From CAXNKH01 sp049296795 (GTDB lineage: Bacteria > Pseudomonadota > Gammaproteobacteria > Burkholderiales > Burkholderiaceae_C), in NCBI GenBank assembly GCA_049296795.1, contig JBAQTC010000041.1:1-49878 (forward strand): 49,878 bases of DNA, written 5' to 3'. Both the position numbers and the translations under genes were made by a program. The first letter of the stretch is position 1. Each line of letters begins with the position of its first letter. This document shows positions 49,605 through 49,878 of this stretch, piece after piece. Below the pieces are notes generated by a model. The model had not been told where the DNA came from, made no database searches, and saw only the letters and a list, made by a program, of their open reading frames with translations.

Positions 49605-49878
49605 ATGGGAAAAGAAAAATTTGCACGTACCAAGCCCCACGTCAACGTGGGCACTATTGGGCACGTTGACCACGGCAAGACCACTTTGACGGCGGCCATC
49701 ACGACCGTTTTGGCAGCCAAGTTTGGTGGCCAGGCCAAGGCCTACGACCAAATTGACGCCGCTCCGGAAGAAAAAGCGCGCGGTATTACCATCAATACGG
49801 CCCACGTCGAATACGAAACCGCCAACCGCCACTACGCCCACGTGGACTGCCCTGGCCACGCTGACTATGTCAAGAACA
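49605..49878 (+). CDS. tuf: Elongation factor Tu, N-terminal part (partial, cut by window end)
   Basis: The first 91 codons of a second EF-Tu gene. Visible are ARTKPHVNVGTIGHVDHGKTT with the P-loop GHVDHGKT (19-26), the switch I region EEKARGITINTAH and the G3 motif DCPGHADY. The ribosome-binding site is GGAG at 49592-49595. A nearer ATG at 49598 is out of frame, so the start at 49605 is correct. The gene follows tRNA Tyr-Gly-Thr as in the common tufB locus. Confidence 0.97.
   Translation, partial: MGKEKFARTKPHVNVGTIGHVDHGKTTLTAAITTVLAAKFGGQAKAYDQIDAAPEEKARGITINTAHVEYETANRHYAHVDCPGHADYVKN

Overview
The window is a bacterial chromosome segment from a betaproteobacterium, most likely Burkholderiales, family Comamonadaceae (Rhodoferax/Polaromonas-like). 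I infer this from the protein sequences and the gene order: tuf-rpsJ / rplC...rpsQ, an EIIA(Man)-HPr-EI phosphotransfer operon, dat-DUF493-lipB-lipA beside atpIBEFHAGDC, rpe-gph-trpEGDC-ung, and tRNA Tyr-Gly-Thr-tuf. No database search was possible, so the genus is not fixed. I see no insertion sequence, prophage, integrase or CRISPR array. Coding density is very high and no gap between genes exceeds about 200 bases.

Layout. 1-5666: the 3' end of one tuf gene, rpsJ, a terminator plus a new promoter, then the S10 ribosomal operon rplC-rpsQ ending in a strong terminator. 5716-9434: peroxiredoxin, M48 lipoprotein peptidase, cytochrome b561, cytochrome c', a TlpA-like thioredoxin and a small lipoprotein. 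9431-13144: an MFS carrier translationally chained to EIIA(Man), HPr and enzyme I. 13193-23309: a Lap-type biofilm-adhesin secretion and control locus. It has lapB/lapC (ABC transporter and adaptor), a LuxR-like regulator and a 77-residue protein on the plus strand; lapG, lapD and a lytic transglycosylase on the minus strand; and a TolC-family outer-membrane protein carrying a C-terminal OmpA domain. 23363-27483: a small catabolic cassette (Bug solute receptor, amidohydrolase, FAD monooxygenase, SDR). 27488-30394: lipoate synthesis genes and a D-amino-acid transaminase. 30501-37680: the complete F1Fo ATP synthase operon. 37778-42870: an NTF2-like protein, a YheT-like hydrolase, an unknown protein, cytochrome c5, pncC, pgpA, thiL and apaG. 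42949-49119: rpe, gph, trpE, trpG, trpD, trpC and ung. 49184-49878: three tRNA genes and the 5' end of a second tuf gene.

The most interesting region is 13193-23309. It encodes the known Lap logic: type I secretion of a large adhesin, release by the periplasmic protease LapG, and LapG sequestration by the c-di-GMP receptor LapD. Two wall-related parts are added: an outer-membrane export channel fused to a peptidoglycan-binding OmpA domain, and a secreted SEL1 plus SLT lytic transglycosylase directly behind lapD. The adhesin substrate is not in the window. My inference is a type I secretion machine anchored to the cell wall with a dedicated wall-opening enzyme. Other notable points are a repeat element that has rewritten the end of trpG and the ribosome-binding region of trpD, a split between rpsJ and rplC marked by a terminator, promoter and hairpin, and a U-rich leader in front of atpE.

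Several start sites were moved from the longest reading frame to the site supported by a ribosome-binding site or by family length (rplC, rplV, cytochrome c', TlpA-like protein, lapG, transglycosylase, lipB, DUF493, dat, atpI, atpD, cytochrome c5, pncC, thiL, trpE, trpD). These choices are stated in each entry.
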